A stretch of DNA of 64,000 nt from Nostoc linckia NIES-25 (GCF_002368035.1 NZ_AP018223.1:1094449-1158448), one strand, 5' to 3'. Positions 8,547-17,489 are shown, numbered from the stretch's first letter. Made by a program: numbers and translations. Notes: a model not told the origin generated them from the letters alone.

Positions 8547-9212
8547 ATGAGTATTAATCCAGAGTCTGTTAAAGAACTGCTTAGTTCTGAGGATGTGGGC
8601 GATCGCTTGCGTGCAGTAAATCAAATCCGTCAATTAGAACAAGCCATCGGTTTTGAATTGATTCAAACTGCTATTGCCGATCGCAACGCCCGTGTCCGGT
8701 ACTCGGCAGTGAGTCAAATGGATACACTGGGAAAAGAGGATTTGCAGTTATCTTTGGAAATTTTACGCGATCGCTTGCTCAACGACCCGGAAATCGACGT
8801 ACAAGCAGCAGCCGCAGATTGCTTGGGTGCCTTGAAATTACGTGAAGCTCTGGAAGACTTAGAGAAAGTTTACAATACAACTGATGAATGGCTAGTACAA
8901 TTCAGTATCATTGCTACACTCGGAGAGTTAGGCGATCCACGCGGTTTTGAACTACTCAAACAAGCACTCTCTTCAGACAATGAATTAGTCCAAACTGCGG
9001 CTATTAGTTCTTTGGGCGAGTTGGGAAATATAGAAGCGGTTCCTCTTTTAGCTCCTTTTGCTAGCAATCCAGATTCGCAAATCCGTTACAGACTTGTACA
9101 AGCCTTAATTCATTTGGGTAGTCCAGAAGCTAAATCTATATTAGAAACTCTGGTAAATGATGATGTAGAAACGATCGCTACTGAAGCTAGAAAATATTTG
9201 CAATCAGCTTAA
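8547..9212 (+). CDS. nblB: HEAT-repeat protein, NblB-like (phycobilisome/chlorophyll turnover)
   Basis: A 221-residue all-helical protein built of HEAT/PBS-lyase repeats such as VRYSAVSQMDTLG, VQAAAADCLGALK, VQFSIIATLGELGDP, VQTAAISSLGELGN and IRYRLVQALIHLGSP. NblB proteins resemble bilin lyases of the CpcE family and are needed for phycobilisome degradation under nutrient or light stress. The length and ordering match NblB; a CpcE-type lyase would normally have a CpcF partner next to it, and none is present. ATG 8547 follows an AAGGAT site; a TTG at 8526 is an alternative start. A downstream miniature element begins 26 bases after the stop. Confidence 0.75.
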   Translation: MSINPESVKELLSSEDVGDRLRAVNQIRQLEQAIGFELIQTAIADRNARVRYSAVSQMDTLGKEDLQLSLEILRDRLLNDPEIDVQAAAADCLGALKLREALEDLEKVYNTTDEWLVQFSIIATLGELGDPRGFELLKQALSSDNELVQTAAISSLGELGNIEAVPLLAPFASNPDSQIRYRLVQALIHLGSPEAKSILETLVNDDVETIATEARKYLQSA

Positions 9213-9237
9213 GCATAAAAAAAGACTGATTAAAAGC

Positions 9238-9413
9238 CAATACAGTTGAGTTAAGATCCCCCCGCCTGCGGCGACCCCCTTAAAAAGGGGGTAAAAGAGA
9301 GTTTGTGAGCAAGCGTTTTTAAGGGGAGCCACGACGGGTACGTAGGGGTTTCCCCAAGTAGAGCGACTCGTGTGGGTTGGAGGGGATCTGAAAACACTAA
9401 CTGAACCGTATTG
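9238..9413. mobile_element. Miniature inverted-repeat element, CAATAC termini
   Basis: A 176-base element bounded by imperfect inverted repeats: left CAATACAGTTGAGTTA, right (reverse complement) CAATACGGTTCAGTTA, with two mismatches in 16. The interior holds a CCCCCTTAAAAAGGGGG palindrome and GC-rich segments. It has no coding capacity. No target duplication was recognised. Confidence 0.65.
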
Positions 9414-10168
9414 CATTAAAAGCGTGAAGTATGCAAACTACGCGTTAAAGCCATGTAATAAGGCTGTTTTACTCCTGAATTAAGTAGAAACACTTAATTA
9501 AACTAAAAAAGAGGTTGCCGGGTTTCGACTCCGCGGAAGTTGAGCGTAGTCGAAACTCAACCCTCGTATTCTCAGGGTTCGAGCATTGAGCGTACCCTAC
9601 CCTTCTCCTAACGGAGACGCTCTTGCTAGCAAGATCCCGCAGGGTACGGGAACGCCAAGGGCGAACGGGATCTTGCTTGGCGTAGCGTCTCCCCTTGGGA
9701 GAAGTCGAAATGCGTCTTCTAATCAATTTTGGTTTAAAACAGCCCCTCTTTGAATTTTCGCTATTCTTAAGCCCTCTCCGCAATCGGAGAGGTTTTTATT
9801 TTTCATAAGACCGATTACAAGTACAAGTGTTGTTCTGGCGAGAGGCAGAAGGCAGCACTTCTCTACGAGACGCTCTTGCTAGCTTGGTTCCCCGTAGGAG
9901 TACGACTACGCTCAGTGACCAAGCAGGAGGTCAACAATTAAGTACTAGTATAAACTAGTAGTTCGTCTTAGCTCTAAGTATAAAGTAGAACTAAAAATTT
10001 ATTTCATTCTATAAATATTCATATATAGCGATTTACCAATAAAGATTGTGTGAATTAAGACGCGAGTAGATGCACTTACGTAATTGCCCGGTTAATATAC
10101 AAATACAGAGAAACAAATGAAAATAAATTTTTCATCTAAAAAATTACTAATCAGAGGAAAAAAGTCTA
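9414..10168. repeat. Palindrome-rich spacer between nblB and the PEP-CTERM gene
   Basis: Bases 9506-9575 contain GTTTCGACT/AGTCGAAAC inverted repeats. Bases 9610-9715 contain GGAGACGCTCTTGCTAGCAA and its partner ending GCTTGGCGTAGCGTCTCC, a nested palindrome family common in Nostoc-like spacers. A related copy lies at 9850-9930. Bases 9940-10168 are AT-rich and presumably hold the promoter of the next gene. No protein gene is supported. Confidence 0.6.
9773..9797 (+). terminator. Orphan rho-independent terminator
   Basis: Arms CCTCTCCG and CGGAGAGG, loop CAAT, followed by T5. The nearest upstream + strand gene ends 560 bases earlier, so it may end a longer nblB transcript or an unannotated RNA. 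Confidence 0.75.
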
Positions 10169-10897
10169 ATGAAAAAGTTAACTATTTTAGCAACAACAAT
10201 TGCAGCATCTACTATAGGTTTAAATGTAATTGGTGGTATATCTAAAGCTCAAGCTGCTTCTTTAGTTCCTCCAGTAGAAGGGGAAATTAAATTAACAAAT
10301 GTTGCTTGTTTGACTGGTAACTGTATTGATACAGTTCCTTATGGTTACACAGTAACCAGCCAGAATTACAATCCAGATTACAAACCAAGTCTATTATTTA
10401 GTGATGATAGTGCAACGCCAAATTCTTATGGTTTTGGTATTTCGTTCGGTAAGCCGGATGCAGGAACTAACACAATTGCAGGTGAAAACTGGTTCCGTCC
10501 TGTAGCTATAAGAAACAATGGTAAATTACCTGAAAACGGTCAATTAGAAGTTGGTAAGTTTAAGTTTGACTTTACTAGCACAATTAGCGAGTTAGTACTA
10601 TCATTTTTTGATGTGGAAGATATAGGTACTTCGATTCTTAGTGTTAATGGTGTTGCTTATGGAGGAGCAATTACTCCAGGAAGTGACGCTAATATCAAAC
10701 AAGTGACTTTAACAAATGTCAAATCCTTGGAGTTAAAACTGGGTAATATTGGTGGTAGATTTGCCACTGGTGATGGTGTTCGCTTGGATATCAATCAAAC
10801 TGTGCCTGAACCAGGAACCACTATGAGCTTAGGTGTTTTGGGATTAGTCGCTTTGTTTGGTTTGCAAAAGCGTAGAAAAAACTCACAAACAGCGTAA
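10169..10897 (+). CDS. PEP-CTERM sorted secreted protein (LEVG type)
   Basis: A 242-residue exported protein. An N-terminal signal peptide (MKKLTILATTIAASTIGLNV through KAQA, cleavage near residue 29) is followed by a beta-rich ectodomain with QLEVGKFKFDF. The C-terminal sorting signal is VPEPGT, a hydrophobic stretch and basic KRRK. Such proteins are thought to be processed by an exosortase and placed at the cell surface or in exopolysaccharide; no exosortase gene is in the window. An AGAGGAAAAAAG ribosome site precedes the ATG. A strong two-way terminator follows. The ligand or role of the ectodomain is unknown. Confidence 0.88.
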   Translation: MKKLTILATTIAASTIGLNVIGGISKAQAASLVPPVEGEIKLTNVACLTGNCIDTVPYGYTVTSQNYNPDYKPSLLFSDDSATPNSYGFGISFGKPDAGTNTIAGENWFRPVAIRNNGKLPENGQLEVGKFKFDFTSTISELVLSFFDVEDIGTSILSVNGVAYGGAITPGSDANIKQVTLTNVKSLELKLGNIGGRFATGDGVRLDINQTVPEPGTTMSLGVLGLVALFGLQKRRKNSQTA

Positions 10898-11022
10898 TTT
10901 TAGCCATAAATGGTCAAGGTGAAAAATTCAAACAATAATTAATTTTGAATTTTCAATCTTGCATCCAGAAGATTAATGTTTGTGTGTATCTTTTACTAAA
11001 CAATTAAGCTTTTCACCCTGAT

Positions 11023-11079
11023 ATTGAGTAGATAAAATAACTAATCATGCCACTTAGTTATTCTATCTACTCAATTTTC
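11023..11079. terminator. Bidirectional terminator between convergent genes
   Basis: 22-base arms (ATTGAGTAGATAAAATAACTAA on the left, TTAGTTATTC... on the right) pair with a single mismatch around a 9-base loop, followed by TTTT. The hairpin lies between the + strand PEP-CTERM gene and the - strand DUF456 gene and can serve both. Confidence 0.85.
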
Positions 11080-11112
11080 TTATGTGAGTAAAGGTGAAAG
11101 ACTTGATAAATT

Positions 11113-11631
11113 TTAAGCGCCGTATATCTGTGGCCAGGTTGTAATTATGAATACTGTAACAGCTGCGATCGCCAACAACCCTTGAATCAAATTTCCAACC
11201 AGTGTACCGACGACAATTCCGATACCTGCTTTAAACGCTAATCCTAATTCACGTCGGTAAAGATACTCACCAATAATTGCTCCCAACAGCGGCCCTAGTA
11301 GAATTCCTAACAGCGGGCCTCCAAAGGGTAAAGCTGGCAATAATCCCAAAAATCCCACCACTAGGCCGACAACTGCCCCAATTTGTCCCCACTTGCTAGC
11401 TCCGGCTTGTCTTGCTCCTACATAACTAGCTAAAAAATCCACACCGACGCTGAGTAGCAAAACAATAATTGTCACAATTAATGGAATCTTGATAGCTGCG
11501 AAGGAACTGCTAACAATTCCCCAGATGATAATTGCAATTAAAATTAAGCTGGCGCCCGGAATCGCAGGAACTACCGCGCCGATAATCCCCACAACCATTA
11601 CGGCAATTAATAGCCAATAGGTAATTTGCAT
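11113..11631 (-). CDS. DUF456 family membrane protein
   Basis: A 172-residue, very hydrophobic protein with about five to six transmembrane segments and Gly-rich repeats: GIIGAVVPAIPGASLI near the N-terminus, LGLLPALPFGGPLLGILLGP in the middle, then AGIGIVVGTLVGNLI. These duplicated G-P rich segments define DUF456, resembling glycine-zipper membrane proteins. No transport substrate is known. It is a single gene on the minus strand, sharing a terminator with the PEP-CTERM gene. Confidence 0.85.
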   Translation of the reverse strand: MQITYWLLIAVMVVGIIGAVVPAIPGASLILIAIIIWGIVSSSFAAIKIPLIVTIIVLLLSVGVDFLASYVGARQAGASKWGQIGAVVGLVVGFLGLLPALPFGGPLLGILLGPLLGAIIGEYLYRRELGLAFKAGIGIVVGTLVGNLIQGLLAIAAVTVFIITTWPQIYGA

Positions 11632-11701
11632 AGATAAAATTTGAAATTTCCAATTCAGTTAGTCATTTGTAGGGTAGCATCGCTGTGCTACCCAAAAACG
11701 T

Positions 11702-11795
11702 CAGGACTTACGCAAAAGATAACCAAAGTAGCGGTAATTCATGAATTACCGCTACGCTTCAATAAGGTTTTCAGTCACATATTGCGTAAGTCCTT
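11702..11795. mobile_element. 94-base miniature element with nested perfect palindrome
   Basis: Perfect 13-base terminal inverted repeats AGGACTTACGCAA (11703-11715) and TTGCGTAAGTCCT (11782-11794) enclose a perfect 28-base palindrome at 11728-11755 (GTAGCGGTAATTC, AT, then its complement). A 5-base direct repeat AACGT flanks the element at 11697-11701 and 11796-11800, consistent with a target-site duplication. Confidence 0.8.
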
Positions 11796-11994
11796 AACGT
11801 GTTACATCCAAAAAACAGCGTCTAAAAAATGATTACTATAAAGTAAATTTATCGTATTTTCGAGAAAATTCTTGCTCATTCGATCGAGATGGTGATATTC
11901 GCCTGGACTTCAACCTTAATCAAAGATGCGATTTATACTATTTAAAAAAACTAAACAGCTACTGAAAGCACTTAGCCTTGGGAATTAGAAATCA

Positions 11995-12903
11995 ATGCAG
12001 AGAAAAATATTAACTGGACTAAATTCGCAAACTTACGAACACCCTTTCGATCGCAAAGCCTTAGCATCTTTACAAAAGATGCCTGGTGTCTCTCTGCTAC
12101 TCAAAAAAATAAACGAATACGGTATCGATCGCTTACTCCGCATCCAAAGCCTTGGCAGTAGTATCAAAGTTACCCCTCGGAATTTTCCCCAATTGCATCA
12201 AGCATTAGTAGAAACTTGCGAAATTCTCGATGTTAACCTACTTCCTGAACTATATCTGTTCCGAGCCACAGGTCACATTGAAAGCTACATTGTTGGAGTC
12301 GAAAAACCTCTTATTAGTATCAATTTAGATGCAATGGAGTGGCTTGATAAAGATGAGTTACTTTATATTTTGGGACATGAAGTTGCTCGTATTAAGAGTC
12401 AACATATGGTTTATCATCAAATGGCATTTGTGATGCCGACTTTAAAAAATCTGTTGAGTAGTACTACATTGGGGGTTGGTGGCTTGGTAGCCAGTGGTAT
12501 GGAATTGGCTTTATATAATTGGCAGATGATGGCTAGATTCACCGCCGATCGCGCTGGTTTGTTGGCTTGTCAGGATATTAATGTCGCAACCACCACACTG
12601 ATAAAAATTGCAGGTTTACCAGAGGAATACTTGACTACTGCTGTGATTGAAGATTTCTTAACTCAAGCGCGTGAGTTTGCATCTCAGAATCTTGATACTG
12701 CCGATCGCGTAACCAAAATATTAAGTTACACAGAATCTGCACTTCCTTGGGTTGTGATGCGAGCGGGCGAGTTATTAAAATGGGTTGATTCTGGAGATTA
12801 TGATAATTTACTTCAACAGAAAAATTTCAATACAGCCGAACAAAAACAAGAAGAAAATATACCAGAAGAAACAGAAGGGTGGAATTTTTTAACTTCTTGG
12901 TGA
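11995..12903 (+). CDS. M48-like protein with degenerate metalloprotease site
   Basis: A 302-residue protein with the M48 (HtpX/Ste24-type) layout common in cyanobacteria: LPELYLF and ISINLDAMEWLDKDELLYIL before the zinc motif, and FTADRAGLLAC after it. The zinc motif is HEVAR (residues 128-132) instead of HEXXH, so the second metal-binding His is Arg. The third ligand, a Glu expected two residues before TADR, is also Arg (ARFTADR, R181). Both changes should abolish zinc binding, so it is probably a non-catalytic pseudopeptidase. Hydrophobic stretches around 145-172 could contact the membrane. The C-terminus is Glu/Gln rich. The open frame is intact, which argues against simple decay. Confidence 0.82.
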   Translation: MQRKILTGLNSQTYEHPFDRKALASLQKMPGVSLLLKKINEYGIDRLLRIQSLGSSIKVTPRNFPQLHQALVETCEILDVNLLPELYLFRATGHIESYIVGVEKPLISINLDAMEWLDKDELLYILGHEVARIKSQHMVYHQMAFVMPTLKNLLSSTTLGVGGLVASGMELALYNWQMMARFTADRAGLLACQDINVATTTLIKIAGLPEEYLTTAVIEDFLTQAREFASQNLDTADRVTKILSYTESALPWVVMRAGELLKWVDSGDYDNLLQQKNFNTAEQKQEENIPEETEGWNFLTSW

Positions 12904-12970
12904 TTGAATTTTCAAGATAAATTTATCTGGTGGCTATCAAAAAGAAAACATATAAAAATCCAGGTTCTTC

Positions 12971-13010
12971 AGATCCCCGACTTCTCAAAGAAGTCGGGGA
13001 TCTTGTTGTT
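12971..13010 (+). terminator. Terminator after the M48-like gene
   Basis: A perfect 15-base stem (AGATCCCCGACTTCT with its complement) and CAA loop, followed by TGTTGTT. This CCCCGACTTC hairpin is a recurrent cyanobacterial spacer sequence. Confidence 0.75.
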
Positions 13011-13038
13011 CGTAGCACAAACAGACTTCATGGAACTA

Positions 13039-13173
13039 ATATCAAGTTCGGATGATTAGTTATCATTGCAGTCCTCGTGTTACCCCTCCCCAACCCTCCC
13101 CTTGCTAAGGGGAGGGTGCCGTAAGGCGGGTGGGGTGTTTCAGAATTTATAAGTAATTAAGCGAACTTGATAT
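13039..13173. mobile_element. Miniature inverted-repeat element, ATATCAAGTTCG termini
   Basis: A 135-base element with perfect 12-base ends ATATCAAGTTCG/CGAACTTGATAT; similarity continues inward to about 25 bases with four mismatches. The interior holds a CCCCTTGCTAAGGGGAGG module, also found inside the GTAGGGG-type element at 48091-48320. Confidence 0.7.
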
Positions 13174-13232
13174 AATGCTTTTAATACTAGATTTTAAGCA
13201 GAAGTTTTTTCTCCTCAAACTTTTCGTAAAAT

Positions 13233-13874
13233 CTAAATTTGGCTGAGAGTAACTGCTAATTTATCAGCAATTCCCGCAATCCACTTTTCATCTTGTTTGG
13301 TATAACTACGAGGGGCATTCGCTCCTAAAATCAGGACACCTTTATCGCCAATAGGTTGACAAATTACCCCTTGAGTATTTTCAGGTAAATAATCAAATTC
13401 AATCTTACCAGGATAAACATTTAGCGCCACTAGATAAATCGGCTTTTGTTTTTCGAGTACCTGTTTTAAGATTGCTCCTGGTACAACCTCAGATTTGATA
13501 CCTAAAATTCCTCGACGCAACAAAACTTTACCTCGATAAAAAACTACTAGCGATCGCGTTACTGTATTGGTCAACAATAAATGAGATGCCCAAGCTAGTT
13601 CAGTTTTCACGGCTTCTGGTAAGTCTGGTGCTAATATAAAACCCTCTTCTCCAATTAGCTCTACAGTATCAGGCGATCGCGGCTGTACCTGCTGCCAAAT
13701 TAAACCCGTCAAAATTAACACCGCACTCAAAATCACACCCAACACATCACCACGCGCTTGAGATTCAGTTAGTTGCGGTGTCAACAAGCGATTAATTAAC
13801 AAAAGTACAGCGCCTAGTCCACCTACAACAATGGGTAGACGCCGCAAAACTCGATTGGGATCGGATTTAGTCAT
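13233..13874 (-). CDS. Cofactor assembly of complex C subunit B (CCB2/CCB4 family)
   Basis: A 213-residue membrane protein with two N-terminal hydrophobic segments (LPIVVGGLGAVLLLINRLL; VILSAVLILTGLIW) and a soluble domain containing SPDTVELIGEEGFILAPDLP, ELAWASHLLLTNTVTRSLVV and GVLILGANAPRSYTKQDEKW. This matches the CCB2/CCB4 group, which in plastids and cyanobacteria attaches heme c(i) to cytochrome b6 of the b6f complex. The start codon lies at the edge of a TAGTCAT heptamer run. It is downstream of rpaB on the same strand, separated by a tract repeat, so co-transcription is possible. Confidence 0.82.
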   Translation of the reverse strand: MTKSDPNRVLRRLPIVVGGLGAVLLLINRLLTPQLTESQARGDVLGVILSAVLILTGLIWQQVQPRSPDTVELIGEEGFILAPDLPEAVKTELAWASHLLLTNTVTRSLVVFYRGKVLLRRGILGIKSEVVPGAILKQVLEKQKPIYLVALNVYPGKIEFDYLPENTQGVICQPIGDKGVLILGANAPRSYTKQDEKWIAGIADKLAVTLSQI

Positions 13875-13985
13875 TAGTCATTAGTCATTGGTCATTGGTT
13901 ATTGGGCATGGGGCATGGATGGGGTGATGGCGTGTAATTCTCTCCCCATCTCCCCATCTCCCCATCTCCCCATCTCTCTCATCTC
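13874..13985 (-). repeat. TAGTCAT heptamers and tract repeat matching the carB insert
   Basis: Bases 13874-13900 are tandem TAGTCAT/TGGTCAT heptamers. Bases 13899-13985, read on the minus strand, give GAGATGGG runs, then CATCACCCCATCC, then ATGCCCCATGCCCAAT: the same modules in the same order as the carB insert at 3105-3215. Confidence 0.75.
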
Positions 13986-14712
13986 ACTCCTCTCCCGGTT
14001 CAATAATTCGCTGGAAAAGATAACCAGTACCTCTGGCTGTCAATATTAATTCTGGGTTGCTGGGATCGTCTTCTAGTTTTGCCCGCAAACGAGATATATG
14101 CACATCTACTACGCGGGTATCTACATGGCGTTCTGGTGTGTAACCCCAAACTTCCTGCAAAATTTCTGAACGTGAAAAAGCTTCTCCAGAGCGACTGACT
14201 AACAACTCTAGTAAGCTAAACTCCATACCCGTCAATCGAATTCGTTCGTCGCCTTTATAAACTTGTCGCTTATTGGTATCGATTTTGATGTTAGCGACAT
14301 GAATCACACCGGAACTAGGAATGCCAGTAGCACTGGTTTTGTCTACTCGCCGCAGCACTGAGCGAATGCGGGCTTCTAGTTCTTTGGGGGAAAACGGCTT
14401 AACTACATAGTCGTCAGCACCTAATTCTAGTCCAGTGATGCGATCGGCTACATCCCCTAAGGCTGTTAGCATAATAATGGGGACATCTGATTCCTTGCGT
14501 AATTCTTGACAAACACCGTAGCCATCTAGCTTTGGCATCATTACATCTAAAACTACTAAGTCAGGATCGGCTTTGCGAAAAGTTTCCAAAGCTTCTTCTC
14601 CGTCACCAGCTGTCACGACATCGTAGCCAATCATTGAAAGGCGCGTTTCCAAAATCCGACGAATGCTGGCTTCATCGTCTACTACCAAGATTTTTTCTTT
14701 ATGACTTTCCAA
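13984..14712 (-). CDS. rpaB: OmpR-family response regulator RpaB (Ycf27)
   Basis: An essential cyanobacterial regulator controlling high-light genes, photosystem genes and clock output, normally phosphorylated by the kinase NblS/Hik33. The receiver domain (KILVVDDEASIRRILETRL, phosphoacceptor in DLVVLDVMMP, Lys in VVKPFSPKEL) is followed by a winged-helix DNA-binding domain (LTGMEFSLLELLVSRSGEAF, then HVDTRVVDVHISRLRAKLED). The 242-245 residue length is standard. The AAGGAG site at 14724-14729 is 11 bases from TTG 14712 but only 2 from TTG 14721, so I prefer 14712, which also fits the family start (MESHKEKILVVDD). No ATG is available. The gene is divergent from radA. Confidence 0.93.
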   Translation of the reverse strand: MESHKEKILVVDDEASIRRILETRLSMIGYDVVTAGDGEEALETFRKADPDLVVLDVMMPKLDGYGVCQELRKESDVPIIMLTALGDVADRITGLELGADDYVVKPFSPKELEARIRSVLRRVDKTSATGIPSSGVIHVANIKIDTNKRQVYKGDERIRLTGMEFSLLELLVSRSGEAFSRSEILQEVWGYTPERHVDTRVVDVHISRLRAKLEDDPSNPELILTARGTGYLFQRIIEPGEE

Positions 14713-14882
14713 GTTGCTCAACGCTCCTTCACTTAAAATTTACATGATTAATTTTTAATACCATAATATTAAGATATCATTCCATAAATTGATTTGGAAA
14801 AAGCTCTAATTACTACTATGATTGGATTCTAGTATTCTCCAAAACTTAAGTAAATATTAAGATTATTTAATAAGATTTACGA

Positions 14883-16409
14883 ATGGCAAAGCCAAAAAGT
14901 TTTTACGTTTGTAACGATTGTGGGGCGGAATCCCCTCAATGGTTTGGTAAGTGTCCAGCCTGTGGTACTTACAATTCGCTAGAAGAACAACTCCTGATCC
15001 AATCTTCTGTAGATGTACCTACTCGTGGAGGAGTAAGTGGTTGGCAAGCCGCAGCCAATAATGGCAAATCTAATGCTAAAGCTCCTAAACAGCGGGCTTC
15101 ACTGACATTTGACCAAATTAGCGATCGCCAAGTCACTCGTTGGGAGTCTGGTTATGGAGAATTAGATCGGGTATTAGGTGGTGGAGTTGTTCCTGGTTCG
15201 ATGGTGTTAATTGGCGGCGACCCAGGAATTGGAAAATCTACTTTATTACTGCAAGTATCAAATCAATTGGCGCAAAGATACCGCATCCTTTATATTTCTG
15301 GAGAAGAATCAGGACAACAAATAAAATTAAGAGCTTCTCGGTTAGGAGTAGCAAAACCTCTAAGTGTTGTTGGTGATGGCGATGAGCCAGTAGCAGAAAA
15401 TCCCGTCGAATCGCAAGCACCAGAAAACGTAGGAGCGGATTTATATGTATTGCCAGAAACAGATTTAGAAGAGATTTTGCGGGAAGTAGATTCACTCAAA
15501 CCGAATGTAGCTGTAATCGATAGTATTCAAACAGTGTTCTTTCCCGCCTTGACTTCCGCGCCTGGTTCTGTAGCTCAGGTACGCGAATGTACTGCGGCTT
15601 TGATGAAGGTGGCGAAGCACGAAGATATTACCATGTTGATTGTGGGACACGTCACCAAAGAAGGAGCGATCGCCGGGCCGAAAGTCTTAGAACATTTAGT
15701 AGATACAGTGTTGTATTTTGAAGGCGATCGCTTTGCCTCCCATCGGTTATTACGCACAGTCAAAAATCGCTTTGGGGCAACACATGAAATCGGCATCTTT
15801 GAAATGGTGTCACACGGACTGCGGGAAGTTCCCAACCCCTCAGAGTTATTTTTAGGCAATCGTGACGACCCAGCGCCAGGTACAGCAATTGTAGTTGCTT
15901 GTGAAGGTACTCGCCCCATCGTTGTGGAATTGCAAGCCCTTGTGAGTCCCACCAGCTACCCCTCACCTCGACGTGCAGCCACCGGCATAGACTACAACCG
16001 CCTCGTGCAAATTCTCGCCGTCTTAGAAAAACGTGTCGGGATTCCTATGTCGAAATTAGATTCTTATGTTGCTTCTGCTGGCGGATTGAATGTAGAAGAA
16101 CCAGCAGTAGATTTAGGAATAGCAATTGCCATTGTTGCTAGTTTCCGCGATCGCATCGTTGACCCAGGTACAGTATTGATCGGTGAAGTTGGCTTAGGCG
16201 GACAAGTGCGATCGGTTTCCCAAATGGAACTGCGGTTAAAAGAAGCAGCTAAATTGGGATTTAAAAGAGCGATCGTACCCAAGGGACAAAAATTCCCTGA
16301 CCTAAATATTGAGATTTTACCAGTATCTAAAGTAATAGATGCAATTATCGCTGCCATCCCCCATCAAGAACTGACAACCGAAGATTTAGAACCCGATGAA
16401 TATGAGTAA
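14883..16409 (+). CDS. radA: DNA repair protein RadA
   Basis: A RecA-like helicase that promotes branch migration in recombinational repair. Domains in order are an N-terminal C4 zinc finger (CNDCG...CPACGTYNS, residues 9-30), a RecA-like ATPase with Walker A GGDPGIGKSTLL and the RadA-specific KNRFG motif (VKNRFGATHEIGIFEM), and a C-terminal Lon-like domain (VGIPMSKLDSYVASAGGLNV onward). The 508 residues exceed E. coli RadA (460), partly through a loop of roughly 30 residues after LGVAKPLSVVGDGDEPVAEN. It is divergent from rpaB with about 160 bases of shared promoter space. The downstream Uma2 gene is probably independent. Confidence 0.96.
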   Translation: MAKPKSFYVCNDCGAESPQWFGKCPACGTYNSLEEQLLIQSSVDVPTRGGVSGWQAAANNGKSNAKAPKQRASLTFDQISDRQVTRWESGYGELDRVLGGGVVPGSMVLIGGDPGIGKSTLLLQVSNQLAQRYRILYISGEESGQQIKLRASRLGVAKPLSVVGDGDEPVAENPVESQAPENVGADLYVLPETDLEEILREVDSLKPNVAVIDSIQTVFFPALTSAPGSVAQVRECTAALMKVAKHEDITMLIVGHVTKEGAIAGPKVLEHLVDTVLYFEGDRFASHRLLRTVKNRFGATHEIGIFEMVSHGLREVPNPSELFLGNRDDPAPGTAIVVACEGTRPIVVELQALVSPTSYPSPRRAATGIDYNRLVQILAVLEKRVGIPMSKLDSYVASAGGLNVEEPAVDLGIAIAIVASFRDRIVDPGTVLIGEVGLGGQVRSVSQMELRLKEAAKLGFKRAIVPKGQKFPDLNIEILPVSKVIDAIIAAIPHQELTTEDLEPDEYE

Positions 16410-16527
16410 GGATAACGCGCAAAATGAGGGAGATGGGGAGAATAATTAATAATTCTTAACTCTTTCTTGTACAGACGCGATTCATCGCGTCTCCTCACTC
16501 AACACTCAACAATCAAAAAAAACCATC

Positions 16528-17256
16528 ATGACAGTCCTCACCCAAGACTACAAAATCACTTGGGAAAAACTCCCCGATGATTACAAACTCCCAGATGACC
16601 CAGTGGACAACATCAACCAACCAGCTTTAGCCGCTGCACTTACAGAAAGCCTACTATTAGCTGGGAAAATTTCCGCTAACGCCCTGACAACGACTAATTA
16701 CGGCATTTGTGCCACCTTAAATAACAAAATAGTCATTAAAGCCCCTGATTGGGCTTTCATTGCCAAAATTAATGTTAATAGAGAAGAAGTAATACGCAGT
16801 TACACACCTCAATTACAGGGTGACATTCCCGTAATTGTCATGGAATTTGTTTCCGATACACAGGAGACAGAGTATTCTATCAAATCGACATATCCCCCAG
16901 GAAAATGGTTTTTCTACGAACGCATTTTAAAAGTACCAAACTACATCATCTTTGAACCAGAAAGCGGCAGTATCGAAACGTATCGCTTACAAAATACAGA
17001 AGAGTACATCTTGCAAGAACCTGACGCAAATCAACGCTATTGGATACCGGAAATCAATCTTTACCTTGGCGTGTTGCAAGGCACTCGTGAAAACCGCACA
17101 GGGAAGTGGTTGCGCTGGTGGGACGAACAAGGAAACCTTCTACCTTGGGGAACAGAATTAGCCGAACAAGAACGCCAACGCACGGAACAAGAACGCCAAC
17201 GCGCCGAACGCCTAGCAGCACAATTGCGGGCTGCGGGAATTGAACCTGAAGATTAG
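16528..17256 (+). CDS. Uma2 family (DUF820) restriction-endonuclease-like protein
   Basis: A 242-residue PD-(D/E)XK-fold protein of the Uma2 group, highly multiplied in cyanobacteria. Signature segments are APDWAFIAKINVN, PVIVMEFVSD, KWFFYERILKVPNYIIFEP and the C-terminal GKWLRWWDEQGNLLPWGTEL. A coiled-coil of ERQR(T/A)EQ repeats ends with LAAQLRAAGIEPED. The catalytic D...EXK pattern appears as PDW and MEF without the usual Lys (MEFVSD), so nuclease activity is uncertain. Function is unknown. A second family member follows at 17490. Confidence 0.85.
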   Translation: MTVLTQDYKITWEKLPDDYKLPDDPVDNINQPALAAALTESLLLAGKISANALTTTNYGICATLNNKIVIKAPDWAFIAKINVNREEVIRSYTPQLQGDIPVIVMEFVSDTQETEYSIKSTYPPGKWFFYERILKVPNYIIFEPESGSIETYRLQNTEEYILQEPDANQRYWIPEINLYLGVLQGTRENRTGKWLRWWDEQGNLLPWGTELAEQERQRTEQERQRAERLAAQLRAAGIEPED

Positions 17257-17489
17257 ACTTTTTGTAAATAATTAAAGATTGCTAGGTTTAGTTAAAAATT
17301 TGCTAAATCTAGCATTTTTTTAGATAAATAAAATTGTAATAGCAGCAATCTCAAAATTTGCCATTAGCGGTGCGCTAGCACTTGTGTCTATGCGATCGCC
17401 TGATTTTTAACGCAGTCACTACACCAGTTTTATCATTAAAGTACATTGGGCGATCGCAGCAAGACTTAGAATAATTCTAAAAACAAGTT

